Assembly (NCBI RefSeq): GCF_014200455.1
Contig: NZ_JACHBW010000003.1
Span: 372,001-436,000, forward strand
Direction: 5' to 3'
Origin: Paraburkholderia bannensis
Lineage (GTDB): Bacteria; Pseudomonadota; Gammaproteobacteria; Burkholderiales; Burkholderiaceae
DNA: 64,000 nucleotides
Shown in pieces: positions 25,732-34,989 of the stretch (the stretch's first letter is position 1; each line of letters begins with the position of its first letter). The notes below the pieces were generated by a model. That model was not told the origin of the DNA. It made no database searches and saw only the letters and a program-made list of their open reading frames with translations. The translations under genes were made by a program, and so were the position numbers.

Positions 25732-28700
25732 TCAAGTGCCGCGTCGCGCCGCGGCCAACGCTTCACCCCGCTCACCCAGCAACTCGCGGCGCGAGCGCGT
25801 AAGCAGCGAGATGATCTGCTCGGGATCGGCGGGCTTGGTGATGTGCCAGTCGAAGCCCGCCGCGATGGTCTTCCTGCGGTCCTCGTCCTGCCCCCAACCG
25901 GTCAGCGCCACCACCACCATCTCGGACGATTCGGGCATGGCGCGCAGCGCGCGCGCCACGTCGTAGCCGCTCAAGCCCGGCATGCCCAGGTCGAGCAGCA
26001 CGGTCTGCGGCCGGAACACCGCCGCAAGCGCGAGCGCTTCTTCGCCCGCATGGGCGACGCGCACCTCGTGGCCGGAAATCGATAGCAGCAGCGCGAGGCT
26101 TTCGGCGGCATCGCGGTTATCGTCGACCACCAGCACGCGGCGCGCGCCTGGCGCCGCGATAGCGTCGGCGTTGCCCGAATCCGGCGCACGTTGAGTGGGC
26201 ACCACGATCGGCAGACTCACGCGGAACTCGCTGCCAAGATTGACGCCAGCCGAGCGCGCGTGAATCGTGCCGCCGTGCAGCCTCACCAAGCCCTTCGAGA
26301 GCGCGAGACCAATGCCCAGCCCACCCTCCGCTCGCGGCGAGCGCGCGTCGATCTGCGAGAACATCGCAAAGAGGCGCTCGTGGGCATCGGGCGGCAAGCC
26401 GATACCATCGTCTTTCACCGCAAGCTCGATCGTGTCGCCGTCGACGGAAACCGTCAGCTCGATATGACCGCCCGGATCGGTGTATTTGCCCGCGTTGTTG
26501 AGCAGGTTCGACACGACCTGAGCGAGGCGCAGCGCATCGGCGTCGATCAGCACGTCGGGCAGCGGCGCATGCACGATCAGCGCGTGATGCTTGCGCTCCA
26601 GCAAAGGCCGCGACGCCTCCACCGCGGTCTGGATCACGCCCGCGAGACTCACCACGTCGCGCCGCAGTTCGAGTTTTCCGCAGGTGATGCGCGCGAGGTC
26701 GAGCAAATCGTCAAGGAGTCCCGACATATGCGTGACCTGACGCCGGATCACGTCCGCAGCCCACTGAAGCTGTCCGGGCGTGAGCGACGCCGAAGCGAGG
26801 ATCGCCGCCGCACTGCGAATCGGCGCAAGCGGGTTGCGCAGCTCATGCGAGAGCGTGGCCAGAAATGCGTCCTTCTGATGATCGGCTTCTTCGAGTTGCT
26901 GCCGCACGCGCACATGCGCCGAGATATCGCGGAAATAGCAGACAAGACCTAACGTATCGTCGGGCAGCGGCGTGCGATGCACTTCCCACTCGTAGCATTC
27001 GCTCGCCTCGCGGTCGCGCCGCGCCTCGATGCGTTCCGGCGTGTGATACGGCTGCCCGGTTTCAAGCGTGCGGCGGAAGATATCGACGATTTCCTGCGCG
27101 TACGCCGCATTCCAGACGCGATGCATCACCACACCCACATCCTCGCCGATCAGTTCAGGCGCATCGCCAAAAAACGGCCGCGCCGCTGGATTCACCTCGC
27201 GGATGCGTAGATCGCGATCGACCAGATAAACGCCCAGCGGCGCTTCGTTCATGAGCGTTTCGAATTGCGCGGTGCGCAGGCGGATCGCTTCCTGGGCCTG
27301 CTTGCGCTCGGTCACGTCGGTCATCAGCACCGCCGCGCCTTCGGCGGCCGGGTAGATGCGCGTGTCGAACCAGCGCCCCGTGGCCGCGCAACGCGTCTCG
27401 AACTGACGCGCCTCGCGCGCCGCAAGCGCTTCGCTCAGGGCGGCGGCGAAGCCGTTCGCGGCGCTCTGCGGGCAGACATCGACAAAACGCCGGCCCAGCG
27501 CCTGAGCCCCCGTCATGCCGGCCAGTTCGAGAAAACGCGGATTCACCAGCGTCAGACGCGCATCCTGATCGAGCAGGAAAAACTGATCCTGGATGCTCGA
27601 AAGCGCCAGTTCGAGCAATTGCTCGTTGGCGCGGCGGATCTGCATGCGTTCGAGCAGCGCACCCACCCGCGCCGCGAGTTCGCGCGCCGAAAAAGGCTTG
27701 ACGAGATAGTCGTCGGCGCCCGCATCGAGACCTTCGAGGCGCGCTTCCTCGCCCGCCCGCGCCGACAGCAAAATCACCGGCACGTTGCGCAAGGCCGGAT
27801 CGCCCCGCACCTCGGCGAGCAGGCCGAAGCCGTCGAGCCGCGGCATCATCACATCGGAGACGATCAGATCGGGCCGCTCGCGGCGCGCGACGTCGAGCGC
27901 CTGCACGCCGTCGGCGGCGAGATCGACCTGATAGGCACTCGCCAGCAGCGTGCCGACATAGGCGCGCATGTCGGCGTTGTCATCGACCAGCAGCACGCGT
28001 GCACCGAAGGTCGAAGCGAAACGCCGATCGCGCAGGCCCGCCGCCAACGCGCCCGCCGCGGGCTCCATGCGCAGGCCGTCGGCTTCGCTGCTGGCGGCTT
28101 TTTGCGCGGGCAGCATTTGGCCCTGCGCCTGGCTCTGCGCTTGCACCTGGCCCTGCGCCTGCGCGGTGCGCTCCGTGCCCAGCCAGCCCGCGGCCTCCGC
28201 GGCGAAGGCCGCGGCCACCTGCATCCCGCCATTGCGCGTCACGCCCTGGCGCAGATGCGCCGCATCCAGATGCGCGCTGCCAAGCGGCAGACTGACCGTG
28301 AAGCGCGACCCTTGCCCCGGCACGCTCCAGGCCTCGATCGTTCCGCCATGCAGCTTGACCAGTTCGTGCACAAGCGCGAGGCCAATGCCCGAACCCTCCT
28401 GCGTGCGCCCGTGCGTTCCCTCTACGCGATGAAAACGCTCGAACAGGCGCGGCATCGCCTGCTCCGGAATGCCTGCGCCGCTGTCCTCGACGCTCAACTG
28501 CGCGTGCGCGCCGTGCCGCGCGAGACGCACGGCGATGCGCCCGTTCAGCGTGAACTTGAACGCATTCGAGAGCAGATTCAGGACGATTTTTTCCCACATC
28601 TGCCGGTCGACGTAGACCGGCTCGTCCATGCGGCACTGCACATAAAACGTCAGGCCGCCGCGCTCGATCGCCGATCTGAAGGTGCTGGCCACGTCCTGGG

Positions 28701-30099
28701 TCAGGCGCGCGAGATCGGTCGGCTCATAGCAGGCCTCGATGCGCCCGGCTTCGATGCGCGCGAAATCGAGCAGCGAATTCACCAGCCGCAGCAGGCGATG
28801 ACCGCTGCGCCGCGCCAGACGCAGCAAGGCCAGGCGTGCGGGGTCGCGGTCGGCCGCAACCAGGTCGTCGAGCGGCGAGAGCATCAGCATGAGCGGCGTG
28901 CGCAGTTCGTGGCTGACGTTGGAGAAGAAGGTGGTCTTGGCGCGGTCGAGCGCGGCAAGCTGTTCGACGCGCCGGCGTTCGGTTTCAGCAGCGCGCGCGG
29001 CTTCGACGATACTGCTGGCCTGCGCCGCGACGAGGTCGATGAAACGACGGTAATCGTCGTCGAAGACAAGGCGCGGACTCACGCCCGCGACCAGAAAGCC
29101 GATGCACTCGCCGGACGTGCCCGCGGCCCCGGCGCGCATCAGCGGTACGATCGCCGCGCGCGTTGTCGGCTCGGGCCAGACCGACGCAGCGGGCAGCACG
29201 CCCTCGACGCTGTACGCATCGAGTGTGGCGCCGGTGCGGGCGGCCTCGGCGAATGCCGCGGCGAGAGGATCGGCGTGCGATCCATGCAGCGCGATCGCGC
29301 TCGCATGCCGTGCAGCGTCGGGATGACTGGACGCGACCTTGCGCGCGGAGGCGCCGTCCGCGCCCAGCAGATACAGCGAGACGAACGGCAGGTCGTGACG
29401 GTTGCTATCGAGCGCGGCGACAATCTCGTCACAGGCGGCCGCCACCGACTGTACGCTGCGGGCCGCGCCGGACAGCCGGGCGACGCTCGCCAGCCACCGA
29501 TCGGAGAGAATGCGCCGCGTATCTTCGGTCACCACGCACAGCATGCCTTCGACCGCGCCGCTATCGCCGTGCAACGGGCCGTAGGAAAAGGTGTGATACG
29601 TCTCTTCCTTGAACCCGTTGCGCTCCAAAAAAAGCAGCAGGTTTTCGTCCCAGGTGGCCGCGCCGGTGCTAAGGACGTGCTGGATGCGCGGATCCGCCTC
29701 CGTCCACACTTCCGTCCACACATCGCGCGAGGGCAAGCCGAGGAATTGCTGCTTCGCGCCAAGAGTCGGGCGGTAGGCGTCGTTGCACAGGAAGGTGAGA
29801 TCCGGCCCCCACGCCATCCACATGGCGTAGCGCGAGGCCAGCATCAGGCGCACCACGCTCTTGAGGCTGTTGGGCCAGCTATCGTAAGCGCCCAGCGGCG
29901 TCGAGGACCAGTCGAAGGCGCTGACGAGGTCGGCCATGCTGCGCGCGGCGCCGGCATCATGAGCGTCCTGGGCGTCCTGGGCTTCCTGAGCGCGCTGCTG
30001 CACGCTCTGCCCGACCGCGGCGACGGCCTCGTCCACGACTGCGCGGATGGCGTGCTGCCTTGCCGCGCTGCCGACGTCGCGCTCCTCTTCACCTGACAT
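25732..30099 (-). CDS. Double hybrid histidine kinase (HK-REC-PAS-PAS-HK-REC)
   Basis: A 1455-residue cytoplasmic hybrid kinase made of two complete modules. From the N-terminus: a PAS-like region (about 65-200), a GAF-like region (about 205-370), kinase core 1 with His397 (FFSNVSHELRTP) and its ATPase domain, an Ala/Gln-rich linker (643-662), receiver 1 with Asp749 (LIVSDVMMP), two PAS domains (about 820-1065), kinase core 2 with His1085 (FLATLSHELRNP) and its ATPase domain, and receiver 2 with Asp1370 (LLDLGMPG). No membrane span or output domain is seen, so phosphate must pass to a separate protein. ATG 30099 is chosen for its GGGAGA ribosome site; a TTG at 30285 would add 62 low-complexity residues. 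Confidence 0.93.
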   Translation of the reverse strand: MSGEEERDVGSAARQHAIRAVVDEAVAAVGQSVQQRAQEAQDAQDAHDAGAARSMADLVSAFDWSSTPLGAYDSWPNSLKSVVRLMLASRYAMWMAWGPDLTFLCNDAYRPTLGAKQQFLGLPSRDVWTEVWTEADPRIQHVLSTGAATWDENLLLFLERNGFKEETYHTFSYGPLHGDSGAVEGMLCVVTEDTRRILSDRWLASVARLSGAARSVQSVAAACDEIVAALDSNRHDLPFVSLYLLGADGASARKVASSHPDAARHASAIALHGSHADPLAAAFAEAARTGATLDAYSVEGVLPAASVWPEPTTRAAIVPLMRAGAAGTSGECIGFLVAGVSPRLVFDDDYRRFIDLVAAQASSIVEAARAAETERRRVEQLAALDRAKTTFFSNVSHELRTPLMLMLSPLDDLVAADRDPARLALLRLARRSGHRLLRLVNSLLDFARIEAGRIEACYEPTDLARLTQDVASTFRSAIERGGLTFYVQCRMDEPVYVDRQMWEKIVLNLLSNAFKFTLNGRIAVRLARHGAHAQLSVEDSGAGIPEQAMPRLFERFHRVEGTHGRTQEGSGIGLALVHELVKLHGGTIEAWSVPGQGSRFTVSLPLGSAHLDAAHLRQGVTRNGGMQVAAAFAAEAAGWLGTERTAQAQGQVQAQSQAQGQMLPAQKAASSEADGLRMEPAAGALAAGLRDRRFASTFGARVLLVDDNADMRAYVGTLLASAYQVDLAADGVQALDVARRERPDLIVSDVMMPRLDGFGLLAEVRGDPALRNVPVILLSARAGEEARLEGLDAGADDYLVKPFSARELAARVGALLERMQIRRANEQLLELALSSIQDQFFLLDQDARLTLVNPRFLELAGMTGAQALGRRFVDVCPQSAANGFAAALSEALAAREARQFETRCAATGRWFDTRIYPAAEGAAVLMTDVTERKQAQEAIRLRTAQFETLMNEAPLGVYLVDRDLRIREVNPAARPFFGDAPELIGEDVGVVMHRVWNAAYAQEIVDIFRRTLETGQPYHTPERIEARRDREASECYEWEVHRTPLPDDTLGLVCYFRDISAHVRVRQQLEEADHQKDAFLATLSHELRNPLAPIRSAAAILASASLTPGQLQWAADVIRRQVTHMSGLLDDLLDLARITCGKLELRRDVVSLAGVIQTAVEASRPLLERKHHALIVHAPLPDVLIDADALRLAQVVSNLLNNAGKYTDPGGHIELTVSVDGDTIELAVKDDGIGLPPDAHERLFAMFSQIDARSPRAEGGLGIGLALSKGLVRLHGGTIHARSAGVNLGSEFRVSLPIVVPTQRAPDSGNADAIAAPGARRVLVVDDNRDAAESLALLLSISGHEVRVAHAGEEALALAAVFRPQTVLLDLGMPGLSGYDVARALRAMPESSEMVVVALTGWGQDEDRRKTIAAGFDWHITKPADPEQIISLLTRSRRELLGERGEALAAARRGT

Positions 30100-30478
30100 A
30101 TGGTCTCCCGCGTGGGCTGGAATTGAGCTAGCCGCAATCGCGCGCGTTGCGGTCGAGGGCTGATCAGCATTTTTTGCGCCTGCTGCCGAAGCCCGTGTTG
30201 CGGGCCTGATCAACGCTCCTGGCGAGCGTGCGCCCTGCCCGCGCGAACTGTCAACGACGGCTCCGCGCATGCGCTGATCGGACAATCAGTCTGACGAACA
30301 GGTCTGCGAACGGGGACGCCAGGAAATGCGCGAGCCGCTACAATCGCGCACTGCCTGCGGCAAATGCGCACATGCACGCGCGGGATCGGAATCAGCCGCC
30401 GATTCGCCCGAATACCAGAATGCGCGCCGCAGCAACCACATCGAAACCCGAGACAGCCTCAAAAACCCCGCATTCCCC

Positions 30479-30922
30479 ATGGCCCGCATCGAGCTCCACT
30501 TCCCCGAAGACCAGTATTACTACTCGACCCACCTCACGGTGCGCGTCACCGACATCAACTCGGCGAACCACCTCGCGAACGATTCGATGATCTCGATGAT
30601 CTCGGAAGCGCGCGCGCGTTTTCTGTTCGATGCCGGCATCGAGGACATGAAGGACGAGCACACCAGCATCATCGTGACGGACCTGGCGACCACCTACCGT
30701 GCCGAAGCCTACGCGCGCGACCAGTTGTGCTTCGAAGTCGGCATCATGGATTTCAACAAGTACGGCGGCGACATCATCTTCCGCATCACGCGGCCCACGG
30801 ACGGCGCGCTGATCGCCATGGCGAAATCGGGTTTCGTGTTTTTCGATTACGAGGCAAAGAAGGTCGTGCCGATGCCGCACGCGTTCCGCGCGAAATTTCC
30901 GGGCGTCAACACGGTCGGTTGA
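30479..30922 (+). CDS. Hotdog-fold acyl-CoA thioesterase
   Basis: A 147-residue 4-hydroxybenzoyl-CoA thioesterase-like protein (HLTVRVTDINSANHLANDSMI in place of the usual D-x-x-x-H-x-x-N active-site block; GGDIIFRITRP; GFVFFDYEAKKVVPMP at the end). It should hydrolyse an acyl-CoA, substrate unknown. Start ATG 30479 matches the family; the frame is open 51 codons further upstream. It is divergent from the double kinase gene and stands alone. Confidence 0.85.
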   Translation: MARIELHFPEDQYYYSTHLTVRVTDINSANHLANDSMISMISEARARFLFDAGIEDMKDEHTSIIVTDLATTYRAEAYARDQLCFEVGIMDFNKYGGDIIFRITRPTDGALIAMAKSGFVFFDYEAKKVVPMPHAFRAKFPGVNTVG

Positions 30923-30980
30923 CGGAACAAGGCGGGGGTTCGGGCGGCTTAGGGGCGGCTAGGGGCAACTTCAGGCCGCC

Positions 30981-31298
30981 TCAGCGCGGCTGAAACGCGA
31001 TCAACGCCATGCCGGCGAGCGTGAACGCGATGCCGGCCCAATCCCAGGGACTCGGGCGGATCGCCTCGACGCCCCACAGCCACAGGATCGCCACGCACAC
31101 GTAGACGCCGCCGTAAGCGGCATAGGTACGCCCGGCCGCGCTCGGATGCAGCGTCAGCAGCCAGGCGAACAGCGCCAGCGACGCCGCAGCCGGGACCAGC
31201 CACCAGGCGCTCGCGCCCTCGCGCAGCCAGCGGTACGGCAGATAGCAGCCGACGATTTCGGCGAGTGCGGTAACGGCGAAAAGCAGGAACGTCTTCAT
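30981..31298 (-). CDS. ynfA: YnfA family inner-membrane protein (UPF0060)
   Basis: A 105-residue protein with four predicted membrane helices and the family landmarks [16 protein letters not shown] and [12 protein letters not shown]. YnfA is a distant relative of small multidrug resistance (SMR) efflux pumps and has been reported as an efflux protein in enteric bacteria. The gene is on its own strand block, 115 bp upstream of the phnX stop, with no obvious link to its neighbours. Confidence 0.93.
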   Translation of the reverse strand: MKTFLLFAVTALAEIVGCYLPYRWLREGASAWWLVPAAASLALFAWLLTLHPSAAGRTYAAYGGVYVCVAILWLWGVEAIRPSPWDWAGIAFTLAGMALIAFQPR

Positions 31299-31413
31299 GA
31301 GCGGACTGGATCTGGCGGGCGCTCATGGTAACGCAGACGGCGCAAACGACGAACGGGCGGCACACGCCGCCCGTCCATCAGAACCCAGCCATTAGCGCGC
31401 AAGCAGCGCTACA

Positions 31414-32217
31414 TCAGGGGCGCTCGCCGCGTGCCAGACGCGTTTCGATCTCGGTGACCACCGGCAGCAGGTCGGCCACGCTGTCGATCACGTAGTGCGC
31501 ACCGGCGGCGCGCAGCCGCTCGACCGCCGCAGCGCGGCGCAGCGCGAATTCGTCGGGCGCGAGCGCGTGCACTTCGTCCTCCGACATGCCGAACGCGTTG
31601 CCGCTCACCGCAACGCCCACGGCCCAGGTGCCGCCGTTGAGGCCTTCTTCGATGCCGACCTCGGTGTCGTCCACCTTGATTGCGTCGCGGGCGCGCCACA
31701 CGCCCAGCTGCGGCAGCGTGCGATAGATCATGTACGGCGACGGACGACCCTCGGGCGTGTCGCCGGTGCAAACGATGCTGTCCGCCTCGAAGCCCTGCGC
31801 GGCCGCGCCCGGCACGATCTGGTCAATGATTTCGCGCGTGTAGCCCGTGGTGGAACCGATGCGCACGCCGTCGGCGCGCAGTTGCTTCGTCACGGCCGCG
31901 ACGCCCGGAATCACGTCGCTGTACTGCGCGGCCACGGCGACATTCTTCGGCACGAACACGTCGTAGACCGCGTCGATATCGGCGTCGCCCGGCAGGTGGC
32001 CGTGACGCGCTTCCCAGGCTTGCGCCACGCGCGGCAGGGCCATCAGCGCGGCGATATGCGGACGCTTGGCCATACCCATCGGGCCGCGCGCTTCGTCGAT
32101 CGTGATCGGCACGCCGAACTCCTCGAAGGTTTCGACGAAGGCGCCCATCGGCGCACGCGAGCCGAAGTCCACCACCGTGCCGGCCCAGTCGAAGATCACT
32201 GCCTTGACGTGTTTCAT
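31414..32217 (-). CDS. phnX: Phosphonoacetaldehyde hydrolase
   Basis: A 267-residue HAD-superfamily enzyme that splits phosphonoacetaldehyde into acetaldehyde and phosphate. The nucleophile Asp is in VIFDWAGTVVDFGS, the Schiff-base Lys in GPMGMAKRPH, and the Mg-binding acids in KVDDTEVGIEEG. AAGGAAAT precedes ATG 32217. It lies 80 bp downstream of phnW on the same strand; together they degrade 2-aminoethylphosphonate to acetaldehyde and phosphate, giving the cell carbon, nitrogen and phosphorus. Confidence 0.96.
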   Translation of the reverse strand: MKHVKAVIFDWAGTVVDFGSRAPMGAFVETFEEFGVPITIDEARGPMGMAKRPHIAALMALPRVAQAWEARHGHLPGDADIDAVYDVFVPKNVAVAAQYSDVIPGVAAVTKQLRADGVRIGSTTGYTREIIDQIVPGAAAQGFEADSIVCTGDTPEGRPSPYMIYRTLPQLGVWRARDAIKVDDTEVGIEEGLNGGTWAVGVAVSGNAFGMSEDEVHALAPDEFALRRAAAVERLRAAGAHYVIDSVADLLPVVTEIETRLARGERP

Positions 32218-32297
32218 TTGCGTATTTCCTTCGAATTGCGCTGCGTTATGCGTGAGATGCGTAGATCGCGTGAATCGGCTTGAGCCGGGTTAAACCA

Positions 32298-33470
32298 TCA
32301 GGCCGCAAGCGCCTCGCGGGCGTCGAGCGAGGCGTGTTCCGGCGCGCCGTCGGGCACGCCCATGGTGCGCAGGGCGGTGGCGCAGGCCGCCACCACACGA
32401 CGCATCACCGCTTCGTCGAGTGCGCCGATGCAGCCGATGCGGAAGCTCTCGACGTTCGTGAGCTTGCCCGGATAAATGATGAAACCCTGCTCCTTCATCA
32501 GTTCGTAGAAGCGCGTAAAGCTGAAGTTCGCATGCGCAGGCGAAAAGAACGTGACAATGATCGGCGAGCGCCAGACATCGGTTAGCAGCGGCTCGAAACC
32601 GAGCGTTTGCATGCCCGCCACCATCACATCGCGATTGCGCGTGTAGCGCGCCAGCCGCCCCGGCTGGCCGCCCTGTTCGGCGTAGAGGCGCAGCGCTTCC
32701 AGGAAAGCCGCCACGGCGTGCGTGGGCGGCGTGAAGCGCCATTGGCCGGTGCGGTTCATCACGTCCCACTGATCGTGCAGGTCCAGCGCCAGCGAGTGGC
32801 TGTTCCCCCTGGCGGCTTCGAGCGCGCGCTTTTTCGCGATCACGAAACCAAAGCCCGGCACGCCCTCAATGCACTTGTTCGCCGACGACACGAAGGCTTC
32901 GCACGGCAGCGTGCGCATATCGAGCGGCACCGCGCCGAAGGCGCTCATCGAATCGATCAGCAGACGGCGGCCAGAGCGCGCCACCACCTCGGCGATTTCG
33001 CCAACCGGATTGAGAATGCCCGAGCTGGTTTCGCAGTGGACGACGACCACGTGCGTGATGGCGGCGTTCGCGGCCAGCAGGCGTTCGACATCGGCGGCGC
33101 GTGGCGGCAGGTAGTCGCCCGTGTCGTGCACGGTATGGTCGCGGCCCAGATAGCGCAGCGTGGTGGCGATGCGCTTGCCGTACGCGCCGTTGGCCAGCAC
33201 GAGGGCGTGGCCGTCGCGCGGCACGAAGCTGCCCAGCATCGCTTCGACGCAGTAGCTGCCGCTGCCCTGCAGCGGCACGCAGTCGTAATTGAGATCGGTG
33301 GCGCCGGCGATCTCCAGCAGCGCGGCGCGCAGGCGTGCCGTCATGGCGCGGAAATCGGCGTCCCACGATCCCCAGTCGCGCTGCATGGCGGCTTTCGTCG
33401 AAGCGGCCGTGGTCAGCGGGCCAGGAGTCAGCAGATAAGGATCTGCGGCGGGTGCGGCGGTCGGGGTCAT
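32298..33470 (-). CDS. phnW: 2-aminoethylphosphonate--pyruvate transaminase
   Basis: A 390-residue PLP enzyme that converts 2-aminoethylphosphonate and pyruvate to phosphonoacetaldehyde and alanine. The PLP lysine is in FVSSANKCIEGVPGFGFV, and the opening YLLTPGPLTTAASTKAAM is typical. GGAG lies before ATG 33470. It is the first gene of the phnW-phnX operon and divergent from a LysR-type gene, with an inverted repeat in the shared gap. No phosphonate transporter genes are in this window. Confidence 0.96.
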   Translation of the reverse strand: MTPTAAPAADPYLLTPGPLTTAASTKAAMQRDWGSWDADFRAMTARLRAALLEIAGATDLNYDCVPLQGSGSYCVEAMLGSFVPRDGHALVLANGAYGKRIATTLRYLGRDHTVHDTGDYLPPRAADVERLLAANAAITHVVVVHCETSSGILNPVGEIAEVVARSGRRLLIDSMSAFGAVPLDMRTLPCEAFVSSANKCIEGVPGFGFVIAKKRALEAARGNSHSLALDLHDQWDVMNRTGQWRFTPPTHAVAAFLEALRLYAEQGGQPGRLARYTRNRDVMVAGMQTLGFEPLLTDVWRSPIIVTFFSPAHANFSFTRFYELMKEQGFIIYPGKLTNVESFRIGCIGALDEAVMRRVVAACATALRTMGVPDGAPEHASLDAREALAA

Positions 33471-33535
33471 GCGGCTGCTCCAGTCGGTGTTCAGCGTGAT
33501 GGCGCTACGGTACTGGAACAGCGATCATCGGTAAA

Positions 33536-33556
33536 ATCGATATAATCTATGTCGAT
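33536..33556. promoter_or_regulatory. LysR-type inverted repeat and -10 element between phnW and the LysR gene
   Basis: An imperfect dyad ATCGATATA-ATC-TATGTCGAT (8 of 9 pairs) lies in the divergent gap. It includes a consensus TATAAT (33541-33546) facing the LysR gene. This is where a LysR regulator would bind to repress itself and activate phnW-phnX. The dyad overlaps the ATG at 33549, which argues for the later start at 33585. Confidence 0.6.
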
Positions 33557-33584
33557 ATCAGCTGAACTTATAGGCATCCCCATC

Positions 33585-34439
33585 ATGCAATATGCCCAGT
33601 TGCGCGCCTTTCACGCGGTCGCCGAACATGGCGGCTTTTCGCGTGCCGCACAGGCGCTCTCCCTTACCCAGCCGGCGGTGTCCGATCACGTGCGGCGGCT
33701 GGAAAGCGATTTCGGCGTCAAGCTGTTCGAGCGCGCGCCACGCGGCGTCGAGCTGACGGAACTGGGCCGCAGGCTTTATGCGGTGACGCGCCAGATGGTG
33801 GGTTGCGAGCGCGATGCGCGGCGCCTGCTGGAGTCGGCGGGCGCGCTGGAGTCGGGCGAACTGGCGCTGGTGGCCGATGCGCCCGATCTGGCGATCAAGC
33901 TGGTCGGCGCGTTCCGGCGCCGTTTTCCGGGCGTGGTGGTGAAGCTCGGCATCGCCAATGCGACCGAATGCATGCGGCGCGTGCTGTCGAGCGAGGTGGA
34001 TGCGGCGATCACGGCGGCGCATCAGGTGCATAGCCGCCTGCAGACGCGCGTGCTGCGCGAGGAGCCGCTGGTGGCAGTGGTGCCCGCCGACAGTCCGGCG
34101 GCCAAAAAGCGCCGCATGACCTACGAGGAACTGGTGCGCGAACCGATGATCTTCCGCGAGGCGCACTCTGTCACGCAGCAGTTGCTCGAAGCCGAACTGG
34201 TGCGCAAAGGGCTGCAGGTGCAGCCCGTGCTTTACGTGGATGGCCGCGAGGCGCTGCAGACCGCCATCGCGCAAGGCGTGGGCGCGGGCGTGATCGCAGG
34301 CGCGGAATTCGGCGAATCGCGCCGCATTCGCGCGATTGCGCTGGTGGATTGCCAGGTGCGCATGGTCGAGTCGCTCACGCGCCTGGCTGATTCGTCGTCC
34401 AATCTGCTCGACGCGCTGTTCGCGACTTCGCTCGACTAA
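33585..34439 (+). CDS. LysR family transcriptional regulator, probably of phnW-phnX
   Basis: A 284-residue regulator. The winged helix is at the N-terminus (AVAEHGGFSRAAQALSLTQPAVSDHVRRLE in part) and the effector-binding domain follows from about residue 90. ATG 33585 is chosen because it begins exactly at the usual family start (MQYAQLRAFHAV) and leaves the operator free; an in-frame ATG at 33549 would add 12 residues. Divergence from phnW-phnX and the dyad between them suggest control of 2-aminoethylphosphonate use. The effector is not known. Confidence 0.92.
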   Translation: MQYAQLRAFHAVAEHGGFSRAAQALSLTQPAVSDHVRRLESDFGVKLFERAPRGVELTELGRRLYAVTRQMVGCERDARRLLESAGALESGELALVADAPDLAIKLVGAFRRRFPGVVVKLGIANATECMRRVLSSEVDAAITAAHQVHSRLQTRVLREEPLVAVVPADSPAAKKRRMTYEELVREPMIFREAHSVTQQLLEAELVRKGLQVQPVLYVDGREALQTAIAQGVGAGVIAGAEFGESRRIRAIALVDCQVRMVESLTRLADSSSNLLDALFATSLD

Positions 34440-34442
34440 AAC

Positions 34443-34673
34443 TCAGGCGGTCGGGGCAACGACGATATCCACGCCGAATTCGTGCAGCAGGTCGCGCAGC
34501 GTCTCCGCCTGATCCATGCGCGCGCCGCGCCGTAAATGAATGCGCAACGCCTGCCCCGCAATGCCGTCGATGGGTCGCGCAAGGCGCAACTCCAGTGCAA
34601 GACCGAGCCCTTCGGGGGCGTCGGCTTCGGCGGGTTCAACGACGCGGGGGGAGAAACAGGCGGTGTCGGACAT
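34443..34673 (-). CDS. Small hypothetical protein (76 aa)
   Basis: A 76-residue protein (LALELRLARPIDGIAGQALR, then AETLRDLLHEFGVDIVVAP). It is converging on the LysR gene with 3 bp between stops. GAGG lies 9 nt before ATG 34673; the frame is open 28 codons further. No signal peptide or family is recognised. Confidence 0.6.
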   Translation of the reverse strand: MSDTACFSPRVVEPAEADAPEGLGLALELRLARPIDGIAGQALRIHLRRGARMDQAETLRDLLHEFGVDIVVAPTA

Positions 34674-34989
34674 GGCATGGACCTCGTCGGTGAAAGGCAC
34701 GGGGAACATGCTAACCACGCGCGTGGGCCGCGCCAAACGAGAAATCCGCGTATGCAAATGAAGGCGAGGCGGAAGATGTTTGCGGCCTTTGCGCTAATGC
34801 AACCGGCAATCGATCTGGCCACCGCACCTGAGCGATCTCCGGCCTGAATGACAGTCATTCACGAATGCCGTTTTTATCCCATATTTGCGCCGCGCCCAGG
34901 CCGTGCGTGGCACACTGGGCGCATCATTTTCGCGCCCGTGTTTGCAGCGGGCCGCCGAAAACGCCGCTCCGGATCACGACCACACCGTC

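Noticed and set aside
27265..30096. An open frame of 943 codons on the plus strand opposite the double kinase
   Set aside because: Same effect: composition is antisense-like (Arg, His, Gln rich) and no family or ribosome site is visible.
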